From Aurantimonas endophytica (GTDB lineage Bacteria; Pseudomonadota; Alphaproteobacteria; Rhizobiales; Rhizobiaceae), in contig NZ_JACIEM010000003.1 in assembly GCF_014196845.1 (NCBI RefSeq), positions 310,001 to 374,000 on the forward strand: a stretch of DNA of 64,000 nucleotides, given 5' to 3'. The position numbers and the translations under genes are program-made. Shown in pieces: positions 7,672-15,451 of the stretch. Under the pieces are notes generated by a model. It was not told the DNA's origin, did no database searches, and saw only the letters and a list, made by a program, of their open reading frames with translations. Every line of letters starts with the position of its first letter. Positions within the stretch are counted from its first letter, which is position 1.

Positions 7672-9492
7672 ATGAGCACCATGCCCGCGAACACGCCCCT
7701 CGACCACATCCGCAATTTCTCGATCGTCGCCCATATCGACCACGGGAAATCCACTCTCGCCGACCGGCTGATCCAGTCGACCGGCGGGCTGGAGCTGCGT
7801 GACATGAAGGAACAGGTGCTCGACTCGATGGACATCGAGCGCGAGCGCGGCATCACCATCAAGGCGCAGACCGTGCGCCTGCACTACACCGCCAGGAACG
7901 GCGAGACCTACGTCCTCAACCTCATCGACACGCCCGGCCATGTCGACTTCGCCTACGAGGTGTCGCGCTCGCTCGCCGCCTGCGAGGGCGCGCTGCTCGT
8001 CGTCGACGCCGCCCAGGGCGTCGAGGCGCAGACGCTCGCCAACGTCTATCTCGCCCTCGACAACAATCTCGAGATCGTCCCGGTCCTCAACAAGATCGAC
8101 CTGCCGGCCGCTGAGCCCGACAAGGTCAAGGAGCAGATCGAGGACGTCATCGGCCTCGACGCCTCGGACGCGGTGATGATCTCCGCCAAGTCCGGCCTCG
8201 GCATCGAGGACGTGCTGGAAGCGATCGTCCATCGCCTGCCCCCTCCCAAGGAGGGCGACCGCAGCGCCCCGCTGAAGGCGATGCTGGTCGACTCTTGGTA
8301 CGACGCGTATCTCGGCGTCATCGTCCTCGTGCGCATCATCGACGGCGAGCTGAAGAAGGGCCAGATCATCCGCATGATGGGCACCGACGCCAAGTACCCG
8401 GTCGACCGGGTCGGCGTCTTCACCCCCAAGATGGTCCAGGTCGAGGCGCTCGGCCCCGGCGAGCTCGGCTTCATCACAGCCTCGATCAAGGAGGTCGCCG
8501 ATACCCGCGTCGGCGACACGATCACCGACGACAAGCGCCCGACCACCACCATGCTGCCCGGCTTCAAGCCCGCGCAGCCCGTGGTGTTCTGCGGCCTCTT
8601 CCCGGTCGACGCCGCCCAGTTCGACGATCTGCGCGCCGCCATGGGCAAGCTGCGTCTCAACGACGCCAGCTTCTCCTTCGAGATGGAATCCTCGGCGGCC
8701 CTCGGCTTCGGCTTCCGCTGCGGCTTCCTCGGCCTCCTGCATCTCGAGATCGTCCAGGAGCGGCTGTCGCGCGAGTTCGACCTTGACCTCATCGCCACCG
8801 CCCCCTCGGTGGTCTACGACATCAAGCTCACCGACGGCACCACTATCCAGCTGCACAACCCGGCCGACATGCCGGACGTGATGAAGATCGAGGCGATCCT
8901 CGAGCCGTGGATCAAGGCGACGATCCTCACCCCCGACGAGTATCTCGGCAACATATTGCAGCTCTGCCAGGAGCGCCGCGGCATCCAGACCGACCTCTCC
9001 TATGTCGGCAAGCGCGCCATGGTCACCTACGAGCTGCCGCTCAACGAGGTGGTGTTCGACTTCTACGACCGGCTGAAATCGATCTCCAAGGGCTACGCCT
9101 CCTTCGACTACAACATGGCCGACTATCGCGAGGGCGACCTCGTGAAGATGAGCGTCCTGGTCAACGGCGAGCCGGTCGACGCCCTGTCGATGCTGGTCCA
9201 CCGCGCCCAGGCCGAGCGCCGCGGCCGCGGCATGTGCGAGAAGCTCAAGGAGCTGATCCCCAACCACCTGTTCAAGATCCCGATCCAGGCGGCGATCGGC
9301 GGCAAGGTGATCGCGCGCGAGACCATCTCGGCGCTCCGCAAGGACGTCACCGCCAAATGCTACGGCGGCGACGCCACCAGAAAGCGCAAGCTCCTCGACA
9401 AGCAGAAGGAGGGCAAGAAGCGCATGCGCCAGTTCGGCAAGGTGGATATTCCGCAGGAAGCGTTCATCGCGGCGCTGAAGATGGATAGTTGA
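7672..9492 (+). CDS. lepA: Elongation factor 4 (LepA), ribosomal GTPase
   Basis: This is a 606-residue translational GTPase, full length for LepA/EF4. It carries G1 in AHIDHGKST (about residues 20-28), G2 in [11 protein letters not shown]3 in DTPGH and G4 in NKID, then EF-G-like domains. It ends with the LepA-specific C-terminal domain, including [26 protein letters not shown]4 acts on stalled or mis-translocated ribosomes. The start has no ribosome-binding sequence, and a second in-frame ATG lies three codons on (7681). In many alphaproteobacteria lepA is monocistronic, as here. Confidence 0.97.
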   Translation: MSTMPANTPLDHIRNFSIVAHIDHGKSTLADRLIQSTGGLELRDMKEQVLDSMDIERERGITIKAQTVRLHYTARNGETYVLNLIDTPGHVDFAYEVSRSLAACEGALLVVDAAQGVEAQTLANVYLALDNNLEIVPVLNKIDLPAAEPDKVKEQIEDVIGLDASDAVMISAKSGLGIEDVLEAIVHRLPPPKEGDRSAPLKAMLVDSWYDAYLGVIVLVRIIDGELKKGQIIRMMGTDAKYPVDRVGVFTPKMVQVEALGPGELGFITASIKEVADTRVGDTITDDKRPTTTMLPGFKPAQPVVFCGLFPVDAAQFDDLRAAMGKLRLNDASFSFEMESSAALGFGFRCGFLGLLHLEIVQERLSREFDLDLIATAPSVVYDIKLTDGTTIQLHNPADMPDVMKIEAILEPWIKATILTPDEYLGNILQLCQERRGIQTDLSYVGKRAMVTYELPLNEVVFDFYDRLKSISKGYASFDYNMADYREGDLVKMSVLVNGEPVDALSMLVHRAQAERRGRGMCEKLKELIPNHLFKIPIQAAIGGKVIARETISALRKDVTAKCYGGDATRKRKLLDKQKEGKKRMRQFGKVDIPQEAFIAALKMDS

Positions 9493-9547
9493 GGGGCGCG
9501 ACCGCCTCGCGCTATCCTTCGCCCGGTCAAGCTGACGGAGTTCGCCG

Positions 9548-9943
9548 GTGAAGGACATCGTCATCGATCCCGCCCTTCTGGCTGAGGCCGAAGCCCTCAA
9601 GGTCGACAGATCCGGCGCCGCCACTGAAGGCGTGGCGCAGGCGGTCCGGGCCGCCCGCCGGTCGCAATGGCTGGACGACAACATCGCCACCCTCGCCGCG
9701 TCCAACGACTATGTCGAAAGGCCGGCCAGCCGCTCGCGCGCCACCGCCGGCAATGTCGCTTTGATGCACTCTTTGATGGATAAAGGTCGCATCAGCATCG
9801 GCAAACGTTCTGCCAACGCGTTTTGTGCGGAGCCGTGGCGCGCGCTATTATCTCTCCTCAGCTCACGCCTGAGAGGAAGAAGATATCATCGCAATCGCCG
9901 AGGACGGGGCATCCGTCTCTGCGGTGTCGAGCGGCAAGGCTGA
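9548..9943 (+). pseudogene. CcdA-like antitoxin remnant, C terminus replaced
   Basis: The first 58 or so codons (GTG start, after CGGAG) match the CcdA antitoxin pattern: a short N-terminal strand, then IDPALLAEAEALKVD, VAQAVRAARRSQWL and a NDYVER segment. CcdA proteins normally finish within about 15 further residues, in the part that binds the CcdB toxin. Here the frame instead runs on through about 70 unrelated, Arg-rich residues to 9943. No CcdB-like gene follows. The gene therefore seems to have been truncated at about position 9725, near where base composition changes. It is probably a relic of a toxin-antitoxin locus disrupted by arrival of the adjacent island. Confidence 0.55.
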
Positions 9944-10111
9944 CGGTTTTTCCCCGTGATTGAGGGATCGACTTAGCACAGATCCCGCCCTTCGGAAGCT
10001 ACCTCTTTCTGTACGTGCATAATCATAAACGTCATATTTCCGAACAAAGATATGTTTCGGCTGGAAGTATGGATCCTAAAATACATCGCATTTTCTCGAT
10101 AATAATTCGAT

Positions 10112-11581
10112 CTATGGAAGATCGCGAAGAATGATACGCAGCTGCGACCCCGCGACTGCCACTTCTGGTGTTAGATCCTCATCTGAGATATATTTTTTTA
10201 CAGCTACACCTGGATGAATAAGGTTACGCCATTCACGCAAATTTTCAGGAATGTCGACGTCACCTTGATTTAGTAACCCCCGACTTCCCCGCATCAGATC
10301 GGCCAGCGTCCAAGTCGCTGGATCCGTTGCGAGAAAATACTTTCCCTTGTTTTTTGCGCGATTGGCCGCTGTTAATAGATCAGCTGGCGACTGCCTATTA
10401 AGAAAGTCGATGAGCACGGCTTCCATCGCTGTCCCGAAGCCCGCAAGGGCTAAACGGTTGCTACCGGACTGATAAGCCGCAACCGCACCCCGCTGCGCGC
10501 CGTGAGCAATTTCCTGAAGTTCCACTGAAGTAATTCGTATAAATGCATCAAGATCGAGCGGGAAGAGCACGGCGCGTTGCCGGTCAATTACCTCCACTTT
10601 GACTACCTGAGCACTGAGCGCGGCTACGTCCGCATAGAGCCGATTGCGAAAATAGAGCGCCCCCTTATCCCGACGCAAAAGGCCAAGAACAACGAGATAC
10701 CTTTGGTCTTCATTTCCTGCCTCAAAGGGGATTTTCTCTCTACCTACAAGTCCTGATACGATAGAGACTAACGTATCGTCACTAGTTACCTTTCGGAACA
10801 AATTAGTTATGTGATCGCCACCACCTTCCTGAAGTGTCCCGATCGCACGTCCGATCGCTCCCAACTCGTCGTCCTCGCCAACCGCCTCGAGAATCAACTT
10901 CTGAATAAGGAACGGCTGCCCTCCGACGACGTCGTGGATGGCGGCAGCCGCGGCGGAGGGGTCCGTGAGTCCTGCATCACCGGCGAGCTTAGTTATATCG
11001 GCGATCGTCAGATCAGAGGTCTCGATACGTTCGCAAGTATTGAATGGAGAATTTGCTTCCGCGACTAAGCGCTCGGGGCGAAACGTTCCGGCAAATACGA
11101 AGCGCAAACGGCGAGCTATATCACCCTCTTTCGCTATTGCTCGATCGTTAGCAATGGATCGGAGCTGACCGTAAAACGAATTACGCCACTCGTTGTTGCT
11201 AATGCTGGACGCCTCATCAATTAGTATTACGACGGGCGTATTACCTGCGGGTAGCGCGGCTGCCAGCGCTGTCGATAAATCGTCTGTTTCAGCTATTTCA
11301 ATGGCGTGATCGAGCGCCGCGGCGACCATCTTGCCAAACCACGTGACCAGTTGCGCGTAGCTCGTGAAAGGTGGCGTTCGCTGGAGATCGACAAGGGCCG
11401 TCTTCGTCGAATGCTTCGATAGGCTGTCTCGGAGTCGTAAAAAAGCGGACGTCTTACCGTGCTGCCTAGGCCCGAGCAACAAGACCCATTTACCTGCTTG
11501 CACCTCTTTGACAAGCTGTACCTCGAAGGCGCGCTTGACGTAGTCGTCGTCGTCGAGCGGAACGGGACCCTGGGTATGCAT
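10112..11581 (-). CDS. AAA-like P-loop ATPase with C-terminal HEPN-like region (candidate defence effector)
   Basis: This is a 489-residue protein. The N-terminal part (about 10-300) is an AAA-like/STAND P-loop domain with Walker A GPRQHGKTS (37-45), Walker B VVILIDE (117-123) and a VVGGQPFLIQKL segment typical of AAA_35-type or Orc-like lid domains. After a middle winged-helix-like region, residues 375-489 form a separate, probably helical domain containing LREWRNLIHPG. There R449-x6-H456 and R452-N453-x2-H456 resemble the Arg/His motif of HEPN RNases. The gene starts 27 bases after the 845-aa gene and is surely co-transcribed with it. No export signal is seen. An RNase effector gated by its ATPase partner is my inference. 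Confidence 0.75.
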   Translation of the reverse strand: MHTQGPVPLDDDDYVKRAFEVQLVKEVQAGKWVLLLGPRQHGKTSAFLRLRDSLSKHSTKTALVDLQRTPPFTSYAQLVTWFGKMVAAALDHAIEIAETDDLSTALAAALPAGNTPVVILIDEASSISNNEWRNSFYGQLRSIANDRAIAKEGDIARRLRFVFAGTFRPERLVAEANSPFNTCERIETSDLTIADITKLAGDAGLTDPSAAAAAIHDVVGGQPFLIQKLILEAVGEDDELGAIGRAIGTLQEGGGDHITNLFRKVTSDDTLVSIVSGLVGREKIPFEAGNEDQRYLVVLGLLRRDKGALYFRNRLYADVAALSAQVVKVEVIDRQRAVLFPLDLDAFIRITSVELQEIAHGAQRGAVAAYQSGSNRLALAGFGTAMEAVLIDFLNRQSPADLLTAANRAKNKGKYFLATDPATWTLADLMRGSRGLLNQGDVDIPENLREWRNLIHPGVAVKKYISDEDLTPEVAVAGSQLRIILRDLP

Positions 11582-11608
11582 TTACGACCTTTTAGTTTGG
11601 ACACGAGC

Positions 11609-14146
11609 TCAATCGTTGAAATGCGCTAGCGCCGCTTCGAACCACGCCGCGCGCATGCACAACTGGCCCTCTCGCTCTTCAACGATCCCGTAAAGTTGGA
11701 GCATGCGCAGTGCGGTAAACAGGGCTTCGGGCCCTTTTTGGTCCGGAGTATCCCCGAGTTGAGCCAGTATCTCGGCGGACGTGTTGCAGCCATCGGCGAT
11801 GATACGACTGACTACCTTTTCATAAGGTGTCGCCTGTCCCCAATAAGTTTCAAGGTAATGTTCTGCGAATTCAAACGTATCGGTTGTTGCGACGACGTCC
11901 TGAACGTTGAGTTCGAGATTGCGGCGATCCGTACGATCGTCTAGCGACCGAACCAGTCGATCGCCAAGGAACTGGACGATTTGGGGATGCCCGCTTGTGC
12001 GCAGCCAGACCTCGTCCTCAAAATCGGCAATATCGTTGATTCTGATATTCATTGCCTGCAATGGGTTCACGAGAAGCTTAGTTGCGGCATCCCGGTCAAG
12101 TTGCGTCAGGTGCACTTCGCGACAGAAATTCCAATGGGGAGAGTGAGGATCCCATAAACGGTTGGCAATCCGCCGTTCACCCGAAAAGACGAAATGGGCG
12201 GAACCTTCTTGCGACAACGAGCGGCATGCTCGGAAAAAAGCTTCCGGAACCGAATCGACGGAATGTTGCTGGTCCCAATCCAGCAGCTGATCAATCTCGT
12301 CGAGAATAATGATCACTTGGCCCTCACCTTTCGCGGCCAGTTGATCAATCATATCGGCAAGGTGACCCGGACGAAAATCAGACGGCAGCTTCACGTTCCA
12401 GTGGCGTTCTGCGAGGTCGGCAAAATCCGCCCAAGTACGTACCGTTTGACAATCACCGAAGAAAGGTAGAAATCTCCCTTTCCCTAGTTCCGCTTGAATC
12501 TTCCGAATGAGCGATGTTTTACCAATTCGACGACTCCCCAAAAGCGCAACACTATTTGTCGTAATAGTTTGCAATACGGTAGCAGCTTCGCGCTCTCGGC
12601 CATAAAACATACGAAAAGGCGTGGCGTTGTTGAGGATGTAGGGGCTTACTTTTGTCAAATCCGACTGAGTGAGCACAGCATCCATTAGGCGCGCGAGCGG
12701 GCGCTGCTGTCGCGCCATGCCCTCGATGCCATCCGCTGAAAGGACGACAATATTTGTAGGCAGAAAGATCTGCGCCTGACGATGTGACTGCAGACGGTCC
12801 GTCCCGAGGGGCTTTGACGTCAGGTAGAACGAGACGGGAGATCCGGGGGCGCTCTCCATTGATCGTTGCGCGATGTCGCTGGCGGTACTCTCATTGAGTG
12901 CTACGCCAGCAGCCGTAACATAGAGTTTTGACGCGAACGGTTGAGTAGACGGCGCTTGGAGCGTGCTCGCTAATCCAGCAGAACTTGCATGCTGTTCGAG
13001 TTCGTCGACACCTAGAATTTCAGCGAACAGAGTGAGCGCGGACTCAGCTACAAAAGACTCACGTAAGCCTCTGGCTCGCTCAACCCAATCGGCGTTTGCC
13101 CAAGCGACAGACGCGCCGTTCAATCCCAGTTTCAGCGCGAGCGTCCGTCGGCTTTCAACAAAATAGGCAAGTGTTAGTCTCGCTTGGTCAATACTGACTG
13201 GCAAATCCTCGGCGCGGACCTCAAGCCGCGATAGCAGCCCGTTAAGAATAATCTGATCAAGCGCCGCCCGTTCGACCGTCTTAGGTCGTTCAAGCGATGC
13301 AGCCTCGGTAATTGCGTTGACCAACGCTCCTGATTCAGCAGCACTCAAAGTCATCGGGAAGCGCACGCCTTCAAACATCGCTGTGAGCGTGCGTTCGGAA
13401 GCCTCTTTAAGACCTTGGCCATCGGCGATGAGGATCAACGACATGCCAATCGTTTCGAGCCGCTCTTGAAGCGTTGGGTAAAAGACTGACAGATCGCGCT
13501 GCTGACGTCCGCCCGACTGGTTCTGGAAAACCGTCGCTATGCCTGCAACAGGGCGATTCCCGATAGCGAGCACGTAAGCAAGCGACCGTCTGAGCGAAAT
13601 GTCCGTCAACGCACTCGCATCGATCCGGATGGGTTGCGGCAGTCCTGTGCTAGCTTCTCGAAGGGCATGGAGAACGATCGCGCGCGTGCGGTCGTCGAGC
13701 CTGCCGGCGGAGCGAAATCGCCGCCGGTAGCTGTCCTTGTGCACCTCGGCGACGCGGAGTAGCGAATGAGCGGTGGCGCCCCTTTCGAGTAACCGGTCTA
13801 TGCCCACGTGCATAAGCTGACCCGCCACCCAGTCTATACGTCTCGTCTCGGCGCGGACTGATTGTGGCAAACCCCATTTTTCGACCTGCGTACCCGAACT
13901 ACTAAATGCGATGAGATCTAGAAGCAGCGGATAGGTCGATGGAACCTCACGCAACATCGCGGCCAGCTGGGCTGTGGTCACAGGTCCGTTGTCGATTAAC
14001 CTCTGCAGGCGAGTGGCTTCAGCTGCCGTCGAATTGAGCTGCTGGTTAATTAGACCCCAGTCGATGAAATCATCATTGGCGAGTAGGTTGGAAGAGATCG
14101 AAGCCCTGAACGCGTTGATGCTGTCGTCAATGCTCATGCATGCCAC
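11609..14146 (-). CDS. DpnII-like (catalytically degenerate) domain fused to STAND/AAA ATPase
   Basis: This is an 845-residue protein. Residues about 20-265 follow the layout of DpnII/MboI-family restriction endonucleases: an opening DDFIDW, a LLLDLIA segment (75-80), AEVHKDSYRRRFRSAGRLDD (133-152), and then the core LAYVL (189-193), IATVFQ (203-208), SGGRQQRD and ILIADGQG (238-245). The acidic residues expected in the FDFV-like and IExN-like strands are Ala here, so cleavage is doubtful. Residues about 460-515 lead into MFYGRERE and an ATPase with Walker A GSRRIGKTS (537-545), Walker B VIIILDEID (611-619) and VFSGERR (653-659). The GTG at 14146 or the ATG at 14137 may be the start. No methyltransferase is adjacent. 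Confidence 0.75.
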   Translation of the reverse strand: MACMSIDDSINAFRASISSNLLANDDFIDWGLINQQLNSTAAEATRLQRLIDNGPVTTAQLAAMLREVPSTYPLLLDLIAFSSSGTQVEKWGLPQSVRAETRRIDWVAGQLMHVGIDRLLERGATAHSLLRVAEVHKDSYRRRFRSAGRLDDRTRAIVLHALREASTGLPQPIRIDASALTDISLRRSLAYVLAIGNRPVAGIATVFQNQSGGRQQRDLSVFYPTLQERLETIGMSLILIADGQGLKEASERTLTAMFEGVRFPMTLSAAESGALVNAITEAASLERPKTVERAALDQIILNGLLSRLEVRAEDLPVSIDQARLTLAYFVESRRTLALKLGLNGASVAWANADWVERARGLRESFVAESALTLFAEILGVDELEQHASSAGLASTLQAPSTQPFASKLYVTAAGVALNESTASDIAQRSMESAPGSPVSFYLTSKPLGTDRLQSHRQAQIFLPTNIVVLSADGIEGMARQQRPLARLMDAVLTQSDLTKVSPYILNNATPFRMFYGREREAATVLQTITTNSVALLGSRRIGKTSLIRKIQAELGKGRFLPFFGDCQTVRTWADFADLAERHWNVKLPSDFRPGHLADMIDQLAAKGEGQVIIILDEIDQLLDWDQQHSVDSVPEAFFRACRSLSQEGSAHFVFSGERRIANRLWDPHSPHWNFCREVHLTQLDRDAATKLLVNPLQAMNIRINDIADFEDEVWLRTSGHPQIVQFLGDRLVRSLDDRTDRRNLELNVQDVVATTDTFEFAEHYLETYWGQATPYEKVVSRIIADGCNTSAEILAQLGDTPDQKGPEALFTALRMLQLYGIVEEREGQLCMRAAWFEAALAHFND

Positions 14147-14361
14147 TCTACGCCCTTACTGAAGGCCATATGCTGTCTTTCACTCCTTGCATGAATCAGG
14201 AGGATCCGGGTTCGTGATGCACTATGGCATGTAAGGCATAATGTCGCCAATATCACTACCAAACTCATCGCAGGTGGGTGTCAGTGCGGTCGCAGCTTCA
14301 TCGAAGCAGTATCAGGGCAGCGTTTCCCCAGCTGGACATTTAGCGGCCCTAAGCCTTTCCA

Positions 14362-14811
14362 ATGACCACCCTCCACCTCCTGACCCCCGCCGACCTCCCC
14401 ACCATGCGGGCCATGATGGCGCTGTTCGGCAGGGTCTTCGACGAGCCGGAGACGTTCGGCGCCGCGCCGCCCAGCGATGCCTGGCTGGCGCAGCTCCTGG
14501 CCCGTGACACGTTCGTGGCGCTGGCGGCGGTCAGGGACGGGGCGGTGGTCGGCGGGCTTGCCGGCTACATCCTGCCGAAATACGAGCAGGCGCGCAGCGA
14601 GGGCTACATCTACGACCTCGCGGTGGACGCGGAGCATCGCCGCCAGGGGATCGCCACAAGCCTCATCGCCGCGATGACGCGCGAGGCCAGGGCCCGCGGC
14701 GCCTGGGTGGTGTTCGTCCAGGCCGACCACGGCGACGACCCGGCCATCGCCCTCTACACCGGGCTCGGGACCCGCGAGGACGTGCTGCATTTCGACATTC
14801 CGGTGGGCTGA
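14362..14811 (+). CDS. AAC(3)-I family aminoglycoside N-acetyltransferase (GNAT)
   Basis: This is a 149-residue GNAT protein that closely follows AAC(3)-I enzymes, which acetylate the 3-amino group of gentamicin-type aminoglycosides with acetyl-CoA. Recognisable blocks are MMALFGRVFDEPETFG, DTFVALAAVRDGAVVGGLAGYILPK, the YIYDLAVDAEHRRQGIA acetyl-CoA-binding motif, and the near-diagnostic FVQADHGDDPAIALYTGLG with an HFDI ending. The ribosome site is weak. It lies just outside the AT-rich island and has the host's high GC, so it is probably a resident chromosomal homologue rather than a recent resistance import. Activity on clinical drugs cannot be inferred. Confidence 0.85.
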   Translation: MTTLHLLTPADLPTMRAMMALFGRVFDEPETFGAAPPSDAWLAQLLARDTFVALAAVRDGAVVGGLAGYILPKYEQARSEGYIYDLAVDAEHRRQGIATSLIAAMTREARARGAWVVFVQADHGDDPAIALYTGLGTREDVLHFDIPVG

Positions 14812-14856
14812 GGCCGGCCAACGCAGCGTGAAGGCGCCGGCCTTCCTGATTAGCCG

Positions 14857-14905
14857 ATCTCCCCCTTGTGGGGGAGATGCCCGGCAGGGCAGAGGGGGGT
14901 GCAGC
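14857..14905. repeat. Rhizobial intergenic palindromic element (RIME/RPE-like)
   Basis: ATCTCCCCC (14857-14865) and GGGGGAGAT (14870-14878) form a perfect 9-bp stem with a TTGT loop. GCCCGGCAGGGCAGAGGGGGGT follows in pieces up to about 14900. Elements with this CTCCCCCTTGTGGGGGAG core followed by GGCAGAGGGGGG are common dispersed intergenic repeats in Rhizobiales genomes. Only this copy is seen in the window. Confidence 0.6.
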
Positions 14906-15235
14906 ACCCGCGACATCAGCATTGCGATCCCGATGTCACCAAAACTTATCCCCACCCTTCCCCCCGCCCGCATAATCCCCGCACCGCCGCCCGCTGACGG
15001 GTACGAGTGATCGCCGGGATCGTTCGGGGGGTGGCGGGCGGCGTCCGCGTCGGGGTCTCTTCCGGAGAGGCACCGCCCCGGACGGCTTCGACCGCCGCCG
15101 GACCGTCCCCCACTAGGAGGGGGCTGCGGATTGGTCCGCTTGACCGGGGCAACCCGGGAAGAGCCGGCCGCCATCGCCGGCCCTGCCGCCCATCGCGGCG
15201 GGACAGGCGAGGCAACGAAGCTGCACAAACGCCGC

Positions 15236-15297
15236 GCGGAATGCCGGAGGCGGACCGCAACAAAAACAATACGGAGGGTCTGCCTCCGGCATTCCGC
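15236..15297. repeat. Long inverted repeat (21-base arms)
   Basis: The arms 15236-15256 and 15277-15297 are reverse complements at 20 of 21 positions and enclose a 20-base A-rich loop. No T run follows on either side and it is about 155 bases from the nearest stop codon. It is therefore more likely a REP/MITE-like palindrome than a classical terminator. Confidence 0.8.
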
Positions 15298-15451
15298 CGC
15301 CCGTCACGGGCGGGCCGCGAAGGCGGCAGGACCGACGCGACACCCTCGGCCCGATCGGGCGCGAGGGCGAAGGCGCAGGGGCCTCGGAAAGGGCGGCGAA
15401 AGCGGCCCGGGCCCGGCGAAAAGCCCGGCCAAAGCCTGACCAAAAGTCCGG

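Larger units (their letters stand above)
9740..14360. mobile_element. Putative horizontally acquired AT-richer island
   Basis: From about 9960 to 14340 the sequence is clearly richer in A and T than either side, with many AT-ending codons, while lepA before it and the acetyltransferase after it are strongly GC-biased. It contains only the two NTPase genes. The left edge lies just after a broken CcdA-like gene. I see no integrase, transposase, tRNA or convincing direct repeats at the ends, so the mode of arrival is unknown and the limits are approximate. The non-coding parts are 9944-10111, which is AT-rich with no gene seen, and 14147-14361, which should hold the promoter of the NTPase operon. 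Confidence 0.55.
14812..15451. other. 640-base intergenic region with palindromic repeats
   Basis: No convincing gene is seen on either strand between the acetyltransferase and the fae-like gene. The region is very GC-rich. It contains a Rhizobiales-type intergenic palindrome (14857-14905), a short C5/G5 dyad near 15107-15123 and a long perfect-looking hairpin (15236-15297). It looks like a mosaic of repeat elements. Confidence 0.6.

Noticed and set aside
7009-9705. Long minus-strand open frame opposite lepA
   Set aside because: LepA on the plus strand is unambiguous; the antisense translation is low-complexity and acidic without motifs.
9845-9890. Hairpin with an ACG-containing loop (CTCAG ... 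CTGAG), considered as a guanidine-type mini-ykkC riboswitch
   Set aside because: Only one weak 5-bp stem is present, the paired second hairpin is missing, and no transporter or carboxylase gene follows.
10112-14146. Classical type II restriction-modification system
   Set aside because: Despite the DpnII-like domain there is no DNA methyltransferase gene nearby, the catalytic acids appear absent, and both proteins carry NTPase domains not found in simple type II systems.
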